Shown: positions 31,464 through 43,421 of the stretch, one piece after another | How the letters are laid out: each line of letters begins with the position of its first letter | Numbering within the stretch: the stretch's first letter is position 1 | NCBI GenBank assembly: GCA_016490735.1 | Contig: JAEMWC010001386.1 | Coordinates: forward strand, 109,724 to 173,723 | DNA length: 64,000 nt | DNA from: Pachyseris speciosa | Lineage: Eukaryota > Cnidaria > Anthozoa > Scleractinia > Pachyseridae | Reading direction: 5' to 3' | Notes under the pieces: model-generated | The model's database searches: none | The model's input: the letters and a program-made list of their open reading frames with translations, nothing else | What the model was told of the DNA's origin: nothing | Position numbers and translations under genes: made by a program

Positions 31464-31667
31464 TCAAGAAATAATATTTCTTACACAATCCTTCACGACT
31501 GACCACTGTCTATTAGCCAGCACTCCGTTGCTTTGTTCTATGCATTTTTCGTATTCGGTTTTCCCTGGAAAAGTTTTCTTTCTGATGAAGTCCCCAAGAT
31601 CTTTGAAATCTCTTCTTTCTCTCTCTTCTTTTAGGCGGCTTCCTTTTCTTGTGCGCACTGACAACGC
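31464..31667 (-). CDS. Terminal exon of the Ser/Asp-rich gene, basic helical tail
   Basis: The acceptor TTCTAATAAG|GCG (exon start 31667, phase 0) leads to a stop at 31464, about 67 codons. The translation contains VRTRKGSRLKEERERR, then DFKDLGDFIRKKTFPGKT, then EYEKCIEQ and RQWSVVKDCVRNIIS. The pattern of basic stretch, then 'L..FI....P.K...E.CI......R.W..VK..V.N.I', looks like a C-terminal SANT/Myb-like helical domain seen in several animal zinc-finger and transposon-derived proteins (inference). Phase 0 fits the donor of the exon at 32728-32819. A nuclear DNA-binding role is suggested only by this similarity and charge. Confidence 0.5.
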   Translation of the reverse strand, partial: ALSVRTRKGSRLKEERERRDFKDLGDFIRKKTFPGKTEYEKCIEQSNGVLANRQWSVVKDCVRNIIS

Positions 31668-31828
31668 CTTATTAGAAGACAAAAATATCAGAGATATTAC
31701 TGCTGACAACATTACAAAGTGTTTTCACAGGGGGACAATAAAATCATTGAATGCACTTCAAACCAATAATGCAGACAATAAATCAAGTTGAAATCATTCC
31801 CGTTTTCTATACGACATAATAAGACATC

Positions 31829-31881
31829 ATCATCATCATCATCATTGCCATTGCCATCATCATCATCATCATCATCATCAC
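31829..31881. repeat. (ATC)n microsatellite
   Basis: Two cat runs are separated by 'tgccattgc'. Confidence 0.92.
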
Positions 31882-31899
31882 TTTATTTAAGTCTCAAAT

Positions 31900-32727
31900 C
31901 AAAATGGAAATAGCTAAGCACAGAAATGTTAGCCAATGTACTAATGTTCTCTTTTGCTTCGGCCTCTTGTTTTTTGAGTCATACCTGTTGAAAGAATAAA
32001 ACATGATTAAAGCAGCAAGACCACAATCCTGTTTCGTCAATTTAAAACTTCATCTGACTCTGCAACCTTGTAAGCTGTAAATAGCCACAACTCAAAGTTG
32101 TGTATTGGCTCTGATGTCTCTTCCTGGCATTGAACTTAAATTTGCTAATCCAGAGATACAGATTAGGGCTTGATCATTAGTAGAGTCGTGTATCACACAT
32201 ACCATTCTGTTTTGATGCTGATGCCCCATGTGATTTCCTAGAATTAACTGATGTGGCGTTGCTGTAAAGAAAGCCAGTAAACAATAAAATTAATGAGGGA
32301 ACACTGGACCTCTTCAACTGAGTCAGGCATTTACATGTACTTTAAGGTGGCTCTCAATGGTTTCGTTATTTTTAAACACCAACTTTTTGATGGATCGATG
32401 TTCCCATAATTTTTCAATTGTTTCCTCGAACATGGTGTCAAAAATTTCCCAATTATTACCATACCATAGTAACAGTAGAGCCTCTTAGAAACACGCACTT
32501 AATTTTGGCTTTATGTGCCTGTAACTCAAAAACGAGTCAGACGACCCCTGTTTTTTTATCATTGAATTGCGATCAGCATATCAAGATTCATCTTTCTGCA
32601 AAGTTTTAAAAACTCTGTACATAGGGTTCAGCTCTCGACCTTCCAGCGGGAAGTGCAAGTGCTGTGTACTCTAAGGTAAAAAGGGGGAAAACACGCATTT
32701 AAACAAAAAATGAGAAACATCACTGAC
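31900..32727. other. Intronic; dispersed repeat from 32342
   Basis: 32342-32690 starts 'taaggtggctctcaatggtt' and looks like an interspersed repeat (no TIR partner found). The rest is unassigned. Confidence 0.3.
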
Positions 32728-32819
32728 CTGAAAATTTTCCTGCTGATGTGGACTATGTTGTACAGCATCAGTATCATTATATTCTCCTGATCCAGAATCC
32801 CTGGAAACGTGGTGATCTT
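32728..32819 (-). CDS. Internal exon of the Ser/Asp-rich gene
   Basis: 92 bp, acceptor CCATTCCTAG|AA (phase 1) and donor TTTCAG|GTCAGT (phase 0). The translation includes DHHVSRDSGSGEYNDTDAVQ and SPHQQENFQ, an acidic, Ser/Gln-rich linker with no known domain. Phase 1 fits the donor of the exon at 35943-36176, and phase 0 fits the terminal exon at 31667. A diverged copy of this exon, with its intron boundary, lies at 34412-34505 but has lost its acceptor. Confidence 0.5.
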
Positions 32820-33032
32820 CTAGGAATGGAACACCAGAACGAAATAAATTCATCTACCAATGAGAAGTCTTTTCAAGAGGAAACTGCATATCATTCGCTT
32901 AAAAAAAATGGGTGTTTGCTATGAAAGCAACAACATACACTGTACTAATTAAAGATTGAAAGCACAAATTTCTTTCTTCCATAGCAAAATCACACTTTTA
33001 AACACTTGAATATAAACTTAAAATAAAGAGTA

Positions 33033-33727
33033 CAGGGCTTGAAATAACGGCCGGTCAACGGACAATGTCCAGTCAAAAATAGCTTTTGTCCAGTCAAATC
33101 CTTAGATAGCCGGACGATTTGTCCGGTCGATTACGCCTGTAAGGAAAAAAATAGTTAAGTCAAATATTTCACGGTTCAATATTATTGGTGTTCGTGAACA
33201 AAGATGGGAAAAAGACAGATGACAGATACTTAACTACCAGACCAAGAGCTTCTAATAAATGATTCGTAACAGTCGTAAAATTTTCGGTTGTGGTTGTACA
33301 TTTTCGCTTTCGTAGACCCTTTCCAGAGCATCTGGGTGTTCTCTTGTTATACTGTATTTCCTCGAATAAGCGCCCGCAAGCTTATTTAAAATTTCGGCCT
33401 ATTTTGGGTAATGCACATAAAAGAACTCTGCAAGCACAAGGGAAAGGGACTTACGGCAAATAGACAGTTCTCCTACATGCAACGATGCCCGTGAAGCTGA
33501 AGCTTAAAAGATTGCAAATGAAGTGACAAAGTAAACAGGTCTTCCTTGTATCCCTTTTTTTTTCTTTTTTTTTTTTAAGAAAATGAGGGGTAGGGGATGG
33601 GGGCGCTTATAAGCGATAAGACGTAATCGATGTCGCTTGTCCGGCCAAAAATGGGTTGTGTCCGAGCAAAAATAGGTTTGAACGGACAAGTTGACCAGCG
33701 CCAGCCGGGAAATTATTTCAAGCCCTG
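33033..33727. mobile_element. hAT-type non-autonomous element, 695 bp, 5-bp TSD
   Basis: The ends CAGGGCTTGAAATAA...TTATTTCAAGCCCTG are flanked by an exact 5-bp direct repeat GAGTA (33028-33032 and 33728-33732). Subterminal 'gtccggtc'/'gtccggcc' words repeat on both sides. CAGGG ends are hAT-like; a 5-bp duplication is shorter than the usual 8 bp. A further fragment (tactgtatttcctcgaataagcgccc...gggcgcttataagcg) is nested at about 33350-33625. No transposase. Confidence 0.82.
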
Positions 33728-33732
33728 GAGTA

Positions 33733-34411
33733 AAAAGTTATGATGATACATGTATATTGGTCGAAAAAGGTGCATTACAATTATCTCAACAGAAGCAAGC
33801 ACCCAGTGCACACTTTCAAATCTCTGGACATGTTATAAAGAAAATAATGTATAAACAATAAATAAGTCTGAGAGGGGGGGAGGCTAGAGTGTTTTAAGAT
33901 TTCATCATTGACTTTCGGTTTGAAGTCTTGCCCAAATCTCTAGGAAGCTCTGGGACATTCAAAAAAAGAAACAAAAAACTTGTTCCTCATACGTTGTTGA
34001 GTAATGCAAGCACTTGAGCATTTTTAAGAAGTGCACAAGAAGCACTCGCCTATGGTTCATGGCCTCTCTAGGCGCTTCTCTTGTGTTCTGAAAAATTCTC
34101 GCATACTTATAATTATAACTCAATATACCATTCTCTTTTCGCACTGATGTTTCAGGTGCTGCCCTTGATTTGCCAAACGTTTGCTGTTAAAAGGAGAAAG
34201 AAACAATGCTGTTACCATGAGGCCGATACAGAAAATAAGCATTATCCTCCCAGCCATTTTTCAGAGTAACCTGAAGAACTGTTGAAAGTTGTTTTAGCAG
34301 CAGATCAAAAGGGAAGAAAAAGCAATAAAGTATCAATAACTAAGTGTAATTTCTTGCAAAGGAACTTTACACAAACCGTTAAGGGACATAACACACAGAA
34401 TGTCCACTCAC
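33733..34411. other. Intronic, unassigned
   Basis: No exon or repeat recognised apart from short ORFs without motifs. Confidence 0.35.
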
Positions 34412-34505
34412 CCTTCTTTGTTGTTGTCTACTGAAACTATGTGGCTCCATACCAGCATCAATATCTTTGTCTGATTCAGAATTTAATGAAGTATAAGGAA
34501 TGGAA
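34412..34505 (-). pseudogene. Dead duplicate of the 32728-32819 exon
   Basis: The minus strand reads LNSESDKDIDAGMEPHSFSR, then QQQRR, then a good donor AGG|GTGAGT in phase 0, parallel to the 32728-32819 exon. The homologous upstream sequence 'tttatttc...gttccattcct' is also present, but the acceptor 'cctag' has become 'cctta'. The exon probably cannot be spliced in. Confidence 0.5.
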
Positions 34506-34597
34506 CAGCATTTGAAATAAAATAAATGAAGATGACAGGGATCATTGGAGTTATGTACACTACTTAAGCAGTACTGAAAATAGAGTCTTAAAAAATT

Positions 34598-34690
34598 CAG
34601 GCTTGTACGGGGGTCGGATCCATGACCTTTGCGATACTGGTGCAGTGCTCTACCAACTGAGCTAACAAGCCAACTGGGAGCTGGTCATTT
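34598..34690 (-). mobile_element. tRNA-derived SINE head
   Basis: On the minus strand, 'ggcttgttagctcagttggtagagc' (A-box) and 'ggtcatggatccgaccc' (degenerate B-box) lie at tRNA spacing, with a cctgaattttt end. There is no aminoacyl-stem pairing strong enough for a tRNA gene, so it is a short SINE copy. Confidence 0.7.
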
Positions 34691-34694
34691 CGTT

Positions 34695-35450
34695 AGTTCA
34701 TATAATAATAAAGAAAGGAAGCCCAGGAAATGCCCAGCAAGAGAACAAGAAAGTGAGGCAAGAAAAGCGAGAGAAAAGGGGAGGAGAGAAAGCGAAAGGT
34801 AGGAGATGAGGTGGTGAAACTTTTCAACCCAAATTTTGCTTTCTGCACATGCCCGAACTTTGAAAGCTAATATCAAGCATCAGGAACAGAAGGGTGCAAT
34901 GAACTCCACCAGCAAACAGAGTTTTGGGCAGTTTTGGTTCTTTTTGGTTAGAATCTGGCCAGAAAACGGCTCAACGGGCTTCAAGAGGTGTTTTCTGGCC
35001 AAATACTCGGGAGTCAATGGGTTAAAGCAAATAATTACATAAAAATAAAAAAAAGCCTCAACTCACACAAAAAGTGTCTTACCCTTCCTCCCATCACTTC
35101 CCCCTCCCCACTCTTTTGTCAAATGTTTCCTTGGTTTACTTGCGCATGCAACTTTTATCATGGAAGAAAATTGTATCTTGCTTCCGCAGCAAAGGTTCCT
35201 TGCTTGCAGACTGAGAGTAACCTTTCAGGAAACAAACTGTTTTCCACACTGTTTTTTTCTTCTCATGCAGCAGTGGCAGCCAACTTTCACAATTACTGCT
35301 ACATGCAGATAAGGGTTACTGTAGACATGACGACAACAGTGGACAATCACTTGAAGAAATCATGTATTGTAGGTGTAATACATAAATAAACATACGTATA
35401 ATTATATTCTCATAAGTGATTGTGTTGTATTTTTATCTTGATATGGACCA
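34695..35450. other. Unassigned
   Basis: Purine-rich 34720-34810. The + ORF 34988-35389 (133 codons) has no recognisable domain and no splice context. Confidence 0.35.
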
Positions 35451-35459
35451 GCCTTATCT

Positions 35460-35705
35460 TTATTATTTGTTTGTTCTAATGGACAGCTTTGTTCTTTGAA
35501 ATTTCCCTTTACTACTGGAGTCACAAGCTACAGTGTACCTTTCCAGTTCTACCAATATCAACATCTCTCTCCCCATCACTGCCACTCTCTAATTAGGAAA
35601 ACACAGCTTTACTGCTAGAAGCCTTCTTTCTAGTTACATGGAAATCCTCAGACTCTTCATTGGCAGTACTGTCACAGTGTTGTTTCCAAGTAGAACCTAT
35701 AATCA
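35460..35705 (-). pseudogene. Dead tandem duplicate of the 35943-36176 exon
   Basis: The homologous minus-strand sequence reads STWKQHCDSTANEESEDFHV, then TRKKASSSKAVFS, then a stop, then LESGSDGERDVDIGRTGKV with further stops. The donor 'aaag|gtaggg' of the intact copy is 'aaagataagg' here. Flanking intron sequence (ttttatcttgatatggac, gtttacttcagttaatc) is duplicated too. The period between copies is about 475 bp. Confidence 0.75.
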
Positions 35706-35942
35706 ATAAAGTTTACTTCAGTTAATCAAGTTGCATATCTTTTTTGAGGCCTGTGGCAGCCTCAGAAACTTTCTTCAGAGAAATTGAAATATGGCACCAC
35801 ATGACAATAACAAGTTGTTGTAAACTAAGAAATGCATATCAAAATTGCTGACATCTAAAATTCTGTAGTTGTAGTTATATTCTCATAACATTGCTGTGAT
35901 GTGGTTGTGTCGTATTTTTATCTTGATATGGACTAGCCCTAC

Positions 35943-36176
35943 CTTTATTATTTCTGCTTGTTTTATTTGACAGCTTTGTCCTTTGAACTTTTCCTTTACT
36001 ACTGCAGCCACAAGCTACTTTTCCAGTTCTACAGATATCAACATCTCTCCCCCCATCACTGCCACTCTCTAATTCAGAAAACACAGCTTTACTCCAAGGC
36101 ATCTTCTTTCTAGTTACACAAAATTCCTCAGACTCGTCACTGGCAGTAGTGTCATGGCAGCATTTCCAAGTGCAAC
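35943..36176 (-). CDS. Internal exon of the Ser/Asp-rich gene
   Basis: 234 bp, acceptor GATTACAG|GT and donor AATAAAG|GTAGGG, phase 1 at both ends and open throughout. The translation includes CTWKCCHDTTASDESEEFCV, then TRKKMPWSKAVFSELESG, then SDGGRDVDICRTG and a basic tail KGKVQRTKLSNKTSRNNK. It is charged, Ser/Asp-rich and has several Cys. No family is recognised. A tandem copy 475 bp downstream (35460-35705) is pseudogenised. The chain to 32728 and 31667 keeps the frame. The upstream exon was not securely identified; an exon-like, similar but broken sequence lies at 37570-37710 (NEAESDEERDYGAMFREDGD). Confidence 0.55.
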
Positions 36177-36439
36177 CTGTAATCAGTAGATTGTACGTCA
36201 GTTAATCTGTGTAATTTCATGAAGCCTTTTGAAGCCTCATTGCAATTGCATAAATTGTGCCCATTATTGCAACAATCAAGTCTTCATTTAACAAACCTTT
36301 TAAAGCCTATACATAATTAAAGTAATGCAAAGAATGTGAGATTGTGACCCGTTTGGAATACTAGTATGTTGATTAAAAAACGCAGTAAATTGTGACTGAA
36401 CATAGTCTAACAGCAGGAAGCATCACAGCTGCTCATGCA

Positions 36440-37030
36440 CTCAACATGTGGCATTACTATGGGACAGGAATCGGGTGAAAAACCATATCATTCCCATATC
36501 AGATGCAGCAAATGATGGCATGGAGGTTGTATGGAAATTTACCATTATCATTCCCATATCAGATGCAGCAAATGATGGCATGGAGGTTGTATGGAAGTTA
36601 ACCATATCATTCCCATACCATATACATTGTAGGCCAGCCTGCCCCAATGATGTGGGAGTTGTATGGGACCTTACCAAATCCCCATAGCATTTCCATACCA
36701 TATAGGCCAGCATACCCGAATGATGTGGGAATTGTATGGAGCACTGTGAAATACATAGCATTCCAATAGTGAGGGGTCAGAGATCATGTGGCATTGGTAT
36801 GGGGCTGAGCAATATCATTCCCATACTAGATCCTATGGGGTATCTATGCTGCCAAATATGTTAAGCAATCCCATAGTAAAGGACAATAGAGTTATAACTG
36901 AATGAAGACAATGCCAAGTACAGTATGGGTTTGATATGGAAAGCAATAACCCATACCAAATCCATGTATTATCCATAGAGGGCCCATAGGTTATGCCATA
37001 TCATCTCCAAACTATACACTGTATGGCCCA
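36440..37030. repeat. Degenerate tandem repeat, about 62-bp core unit
   Basis: Two nearly identical 62-bp units (36484-36545, 36546-36607) contain 'cattcccatatcagatgcag' and 'caaatgatggcatggaggttgtatgg'. They are followed by several diverged units with 'cattcccata', 'tgatgtgggagttgtatgg' and 'ccatagcatttccatacc'. Confidence 0.8.
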
Positions 37031-38184
37031 TATCAACAGGTTAGGTATAACCGGAAATAAACATCTAATTTCAAATTTTTAGGACATATCAGTGTTGTAC
37101 AATGTATATGTGGTTTAAATTTTTCTTTGGCTTAAACATTCTCAGTATGGGTTTTCCTCTGTCCCAGCTCTCTCAAGAAAAAATTCAACCACAACATAAT
37201 CATAAAGGCTAAAACCTGCCATTTTTTATAAGGTGTCAGAGAGCATCACATCATTATGTTAAAGGGGTCAATTTCACAGGATGTAACCCCTTACCAGTTT
37301 CCTAACCCAACACGCCATTTACTGTGATTGTACTGATGCTACAGTAAGTTCGAAGCCAGAGTTCACATCATTTTGCTGAATGATGAGAAAACAAGTGCTG
37401 TTGTAAAGCATTCAAAGCAGATCACGTTGAATAAAGATTGCTGTGAGACATCTAGTACACTTGGTAAACACTGAAATAACATCCCAATGACAATATCATA
37501 CATGTAGTTGTGTTAAAATATATTGTTCATGCATATAAATTTTTGAATTTGGCATTGATTAAAATTTACCTTTTTTATCGCCTTTGTTTCAACTCCAAAT
37601 CTTGCACTTTCTATTTTTCTCTCTCCTCCCAGAATCACCATCTTCCCTAAACATGGCACCATAATCTCTCTCCTCATCACTTTCAGCCTCATTGGTAGGA
37701 TTACCACGCTTCATAGTCCTGAATTATCTGCAATAGATGCCATTAATAATTATTTTTATTATTATATGACTGGCTCTTTCAGTGGTCAAGATGAATCAAT
37801 TCTGCTGCTGTGATTGGCCACCTGCGAGGTCACAATGGAGCCTACCTTTACACCTGTGTACCCCCAATAAAGAACCATGGCCATTTCCTCATGCTTCTTA
37901 CCTTTTCCACAACACCAATGCCTCCCCCCCCCCCCCCCCCACTTTATTTTTTAGTGACAACACAATCTCAGTTAAAGGAATGCATTAGTTAATTCTTGCA
38001 ACGTTAAACAAAAGTTACTTACTTGCCATTTAATATAGGACTGTATTTGTCAACTCTTTATGGGTATGTTAAGAGCTCAAAATTACCACCTCCCAGTTGG
38101 CTTCATCAGGTTAAGTTGGCAGACCACTGGACCTGTATTGCAGAGGTTTTAAAGCCTAAATTGTATCAGGCCCTCTTTTAACTA
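37031..38184. other. Unassigned, with exon-like remnant and C-run
   Basis: 37570-37710 (-) holds an ATG-led acidic frame MKRGNPTNEAESDEERDYG that runs into stops before an AAAAAG|GTAAAT donor. It may be a dead relative of the 35943 exon. A (C)18 run lies at 37923-37940. 38090-38180 resembles a degenerate tRNA-SINE head. Confidence 0.35.
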
Positions 38185-38269
38185 TTGCTTATTGGCAATC
38201 ATGACAGTGACCATCTTCCATTTTTAACTCCTTCTTCTGCAGTTCAAATATATATCATTTCATGTCTGT

Positions 38270-38375
38270 TTAGCCTGCGTGCAGACGTCTCCTATCTCCT
38301 TTGTTGCGCGTGGAAAAGAGACGTCTCCAAGGCAGAGTCGCTCATCGTGTTCCTGCTGTTTGGTTTTAAATTTCA
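38270..38375 (+). repeat. Dispersed repeat, partner inverted at 47225-47327
   Basis: 'agcctgcgtgcagacgtctc' + 'ctatctcctttgttgcgcgtggaaaagagacgtct' is a diverged reverse complement of 47225-47327. These are probably two copies of one interspersed element. Confidence 0.65.
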
Positions 38376-38455
38376 CATAAATAATGAAACATTATCCCCC
38401 ACTGTGGCTGTCTGGCCACATGTACGCCGACACATTTTCCCCAAGCTTTTCAGCT

Positions 38456-38740
38456 CTTGCCCGTACGAAAATGTCTGACCTGACAGTAACCTAAGTTTGG
38501 CCTGATTTTTCAGCCTAACAAAGACCAAATTTTCATAGCCTAACATTAACCTTTTTAAGCCTCGTGTTACCCTGAAAAATGGACCTTAACTTTTTTAGGC
38601 TTGAGCCTGACATTTTTTAGGCTCGCTGGGACGGCACGACGCAGCGCAAATATGGCCTGAAAATGGTTAACTTTAAGGCTTACAAAGCAATATAGTAACT
38701 TTTAAAAATCAGGCTTGTTAGGCTTAAAAAGGTGGGCTGG
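38456..38740. repeat. Possible terminus of a large element plus aggctt-rich tandem words
   Basis: 'cccgtacgaaaatgtctgacctgacag' is mirrored at 46525-46549 (caggccagactttttcgtacggg). Both are followed internally by degenerate 'cctaac'/'aggctt' repeats. See the paired finding. Confidence 0.4.
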
Positions 38741-40430
38741 TAAACATGTACGATGCGGCTATTGTTGACGAACACCAAATAAAGCCAAATTATAAATTAC
38801 AAGAGTCGCTGCAGGAAGGCCAACATCTTTGTATAACAAAACACTGGTATACGCATTGTAAGATTTATTTAATATTGTGAGCTTATTAGTACAGCTATTA
38901 TAAAATTACGCTAAACTGTCAACCAAGGTATAAAAACGTTTGTATCGATCGGTATCGGTAGTAAGTTAATTTTAATCAGCTCCGAGATGACTTCACAAAT
39001 AAATTCATGTTTGCTGATGACCACGCAACAAATTTTTCAACCTATTACAATCCAGTGAATTGTATTAACTACAATCATCTAAGAGAATTTGCCACCAGCT
39101 GCCAAATTACAGAACTAATACCGAAGAAACACGGAACAGTTTGTTTCATGGTTGAATTTCGTTTACCGCTATTTCTACAACAAACAGAGCAGTGAAATTT
39201 GCTCACCTAATTGTAGATCACTCTCGATCAGTCTGCTGCTTCCCTTTCTTCGGAATCCATAAAATTAGATGGGTACAAGTTTCTTGGAGGTTATCATTCA
39301 CTGTTACAGCAAACAGGACAACATATCCTAAAAGCATCCTTCGCATTTTGCAGCGCCCGCCGAAAAAACACAGAACGCTGCTTGTTTCAACGGATAAACC
39401 CCAACAAAGATGCCGGGAAAATCTGTCCTTTCAAATCGTATATTGTTAATTAATGTCCTGGCAAAATTCAATGGATATTTCCACACTTTTCTTCCCGAAA
39501 TTAAGACACTCCACCTGAAATTTGCTCGCTTTTAGTTTGAACTGCAACGATCGAGTTCGACTGAATCACCGTTGTAACTCGAGATCGTCACAAAACGGCA
39601 ACAATTAACGTGTTGTCTCGATGTCCCAAGGGACTTGGACTGTCACGTTCCAACTCTTTATGCTTCTAAAAAATTGTGTCTTCTATCTTCTTTTCCTTGA
39701 TAAAAAATATTTATTGTGGATTAAGTAGGACCCCTCTCGTTTTTTTCGAACGTGAAAGATAACCAGTTTGTTTCTCAACATTGTGGAATCGAACGCGCTA
39801 CTGTTATCTTTTATCTTGATGAACGACATACGCATACCAGAAAATTCAGAAAACTGCTGCACGAAAATAAAACAGTTTTGTAACTCCAAACATAGTGAGA
39901 CATGAAGTTAACGTTGCGGTGGACTTATCCTCGTGATGCTGGACGGGAATAAAACTAATGCCTGGCGGTGCTGCGGACTTTACTGGGCTAAATCATAAAC
40001 GAAAGGAATCCATCTACCGTAAGTGGTTATTGCCAACGAGTCACCCTCGCGAGGACGCGAGGGTGACGAGGCGGCAGCATTATAAAGCTGTGTGTGCGAG
40101 TTGATTTTGGTACAGGGAGACGAAATCTCGAATGAAAAAAGTTAGCGTAAGGTAATGTAAGAGTGACATCATCGGTGATTGTTTTCGAGTTAGCCAATGG
40201 CATCGCGGTATTTTTTATCTAAACCAATCACATCAGGAGGATCATGATCGGTGACAAGATGACCACATTGACCTCATTGACCTCATGGTGGCTTGTGCGG
40301 GCTTAAGCAGGAAAAGGTGAGTGGAAATATTGATATTATTCACTCGTGAGCGTTGTCTTCTTGCGTGTACTTTAATTTAGTGTTTTTGGGAGCCAGAGTG
40401 TCACAAATCTAACACCTAGCAGGCTGAACA
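38741..40430. other. Unassigned, with one perfect hairpin
   Basis: gtcaccctcgc (40040-40050) pairs with gcgagggtgac (40056-40066) around a 5-bp loop. The remainder has short ORFs without motifs. Confidence 0.4.
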
Positions 40431-40830
40431 ATCGCCCAGCGAGGCTAAAATCGCCCAGCGAGGCAGTTATCGAAATCAGCTCGAAAACGGCTTGCTTGCC
40501 AAAACAGTCAATTGCCTTGACAAGATCGGCCAGCGTGCCATTTAAGAAACAAAAAACAAAACCCCCCTAACATAATCACTTTAAACTCAATCAGAGGGCG
40601 TATGAAGCCTCTTCTTTTATCGAGCTAGTGTGCTCAAAATTACAAATTTGACAGTCACTGCGAGCGTGCCAAAACAGCAATCTTGCCAAAACAACAGTCA
40701 ATTGTTTACAAAATCGACCAGCGCGCTATAACTAAGGAAAAAAAACACACACTTGAATATATTCAAATATATTCACTATAAACATAATCAGAGGGAATAT
40801 AAAGCCTCTTTCCAATCGAGTCACGAGTCA
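40431..40830. repeat. Diverged tandem duplication
   Basis: 'aatcgcccagcgaggc' is repeated twice at 40431-40463. Then 'gccaaaacagtcaattgcct...cataatc...aatcagagggcgtatgaagcctctt' (from 40498) recurs as 'gccaaaacaacagtcaattg...cataatcagagggaatataaagcctctt' (from about 40687). Confidence 0.65.
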
Positions 40831-41497
40831 CACGACGTGTCGCTGTTAGTTTGTGCTGATCCCATTAGCGTTCACAAAAAACAGTCTAAGCTCTGTTTGC
40901 CAGAAAGCCACTATCTGTCAAGCTTGAGGGAACTTAGCAAATCAATTTGGATAGTCTTCTTATTCCAAAATTTCAGGGGGCTTGCAGGTCCGTGTGGTTT
41001 TCGTCCATTTGATTTTCATCCAACATTAAAAATTGAAAATCAAAATCAATTTCCCTGCACCTTCCATTCATTCTATTTTTAACAAAATTAAAAAAAGAAA
41101 AATCAAAATTGAAATCAATGGTTTTGATTGTCGAACTAAAGAAAAATCACTGTCGAGATCTGTTTTTAACTTTCGTCGTTTTCTAACGAAAAAAAAAATA
41201 AAAACGACTTTCCTTTTTTTCGATTTTCTTATTTTCCTTCCAAATCGAAAACGGAACTTGCCACCATTATTCTAAAAATCTATTGTTAGAAAAATTGAAT
41301 CCCTCGTACTCTAGATCTTTCTCTCATTGAATGAATATAGAACACGCCGCTCACGTGTGAGAAACTGGAAATCAAAATCCCCATTTCAATTTTGGTCTTC
41401 GATGAAAATCAAAAATTGAATACCGGACAAAAACACCTTGCAGGGGAGGGGAGGACACTGCCGACATTGTTAGGCTCGGTTGCTAAGTAAACAAAGA

Positions 41498-41712
41498 TGG
41501 CGGCCGACGAAAGCCGTAAAATTCCTTATGAAATCGGTGAGAAGAAAAGCGCTTCGGTTGGTACAAGATCAAACCTTTGCCGGATGCACATACCTACGGG
41601 ATCAGACTGCAGGGATATACACTCACGCAGGGACATACGCTCACAAGAATTTTCAATCTCAAAGGAGGTGGGCCCACCAGGAAGAAGAAGAGACTTTAAT
41701 ATATACGGAATA
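41498..41712 (+). pseudogene. Small ORF in the left arm of the large foldback
   Basis: In the context 'aaacaaagATGGCGGCC' the frame opens MAADESRKIPYEIGEKK. After one frame slip it continues LPDAHTYGIRLQGYTLTQGH, then TRIFNL and a Lys/Arg run. The same frame is in the right arm (next entry). No family is recognised. It may be a captured 5' exon of a host gene. Confidence 0.45.
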
Positions 41713-43421
41713 AATGTCAAGAATGACCGAATTGGTGATCAAGTGATGTCCTTCTTCCGTACTTCCAAGTACTTCATGCGACAAGCTTGAGGTCCTGGCC
41801 TACTGTAAGCGTAAGGCCATTTCACTTTGTTAAGCTTAAGCTTTAATCAAAATTTTGTAATAGGAAGACCTATCATTGATTAGAGTTAGCATTTTAAATT
41901 TTAATAATGATCAACCTGAACAACCCAACAACCCTACATGTATGTTAACTATTGCATAGAAAGTGGTCTTTGCATATCAAACAAAACATCTTATATCTAA
42001 ACGTTCTTGGAGACTTTCTGTCAGGACCAACTAATCCACACATATTAAATGTTGGAAAAGTGTAAATTAATCAAGCTCACGTTATACCCCTCAATGGAGC
42101 ATCACAATATTTAAGTTTTAGTCACCACACTTCTCATTCTCTGTCAAGCTGTCTCCATCTTCCTCAGAGAGACTTTCATCTGTATCCAGTTCTTGCTCAC
42201 TTTCTTCCATAAAACCCTCTAATGATAGTCTTGTGCTGTTGTAATGGCTCTTTCTGTCAAGTGACCATTCTTTGCCATTTTTGTCAGCCACCTGATCTGT
42301 CTAACTGAAAGGCTGGTAAGAGATTCTACATTCACATTGTCAATAACATCTGAATTTATGTCTGCTGACAAAAGCTGATGAAGCAGTTTAAAATTTTGAC
42401 TTTCTCTCTGTTGTTTCCTTTTTAGCTCTTCCTTATGTTCTGTTTCTGTGATCTAGAGCAATATGCTTTCTGTTATCAACTGCACAAGGTAAAAGTCGAT
42501 CTTGTTTAATAATCCCTGCCCTATTTTTTTAGAGTGGGGAGGGTGATAACGTTTTTGGGTCATACAGGGGAAAGGGTTACAGTTTTTTCTGCAGGAAAAT
42601 GGGGGAGGGCATTAAAAAATTTCACCTGGGGAAAAAAATTGCAACAGCCCTCCCCTCTCTTATTAATGACAGGTCGCTAACTGCTTTTACGATGCTGCTC
42701 CTATTAACCCCCCTTCTCTCAAATAACCCCCCCCCCCCTGTTCCAGAAGAAGAAAGTTATTAAGCTACCCCTCTCTTTTAAGCCCCCTTCCCTCCCCCCC
42801 CCTCCCCCTCATTCCACATAACCAAGTTAATAAATAAGGGACTGTATTTGTAATTAATCACGACTGTAACACTTCATGTGGACTGATCCAGTATGGTTTA
42901 TCCCTGTGTTTAAAGTTCAGATTTGTTTTTGAGCTTCGGCTGCATGACCTTCAACTTCATGTGCTTCAGCTTTTCCACCATGCTTTCTAGTTCTTTATGG
43001 AGAATTTATACTCTCTTTTGGTTGTTTGAAAAAGCAAGGTTCCCAAGAAGAAACAAAATTAATATGTTGAGGGAAGAGGTACAAATTTAAGCTCTCTTGA
43101 TGAGCACTATCTGCTCTTAGAGCAAATACTGAAAAAAAAAATATTGTTTAAATAAATTTCAGTTCAACTTTGCAATTTTTGGTGACCCTCCCCTTTTTGG
43201 CTACATAAAATTTAATGACCCTCCCCCCATTTGCACCAGCCCCCCCCCCCCCCTTCCCCCCTCCTCTAATCAATGATAGGTCTTGCTATTACAAAATTAT
43301 TACAAAGCTTAAGCCTAACAAAGAGAAATGGCCTTACGCTTACGGTAGGCCAGGACCTCTAGCTTATCGCATGAAGTACTTGGAAGTACGGAAGAAGGAC
43401 ATCACTTGCTCACCAATTCGG

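Noticed and set aside
34988..35389. 133-codon + ORF
   Set aside because: No motif, no splice context and intronic to a minus-strand exon chain.
41526..41720. ORFs antisense to the small foldback ORF (also 43215-43664)
   Set aside because: Shadows; their conservation follows from the inverted repeat.
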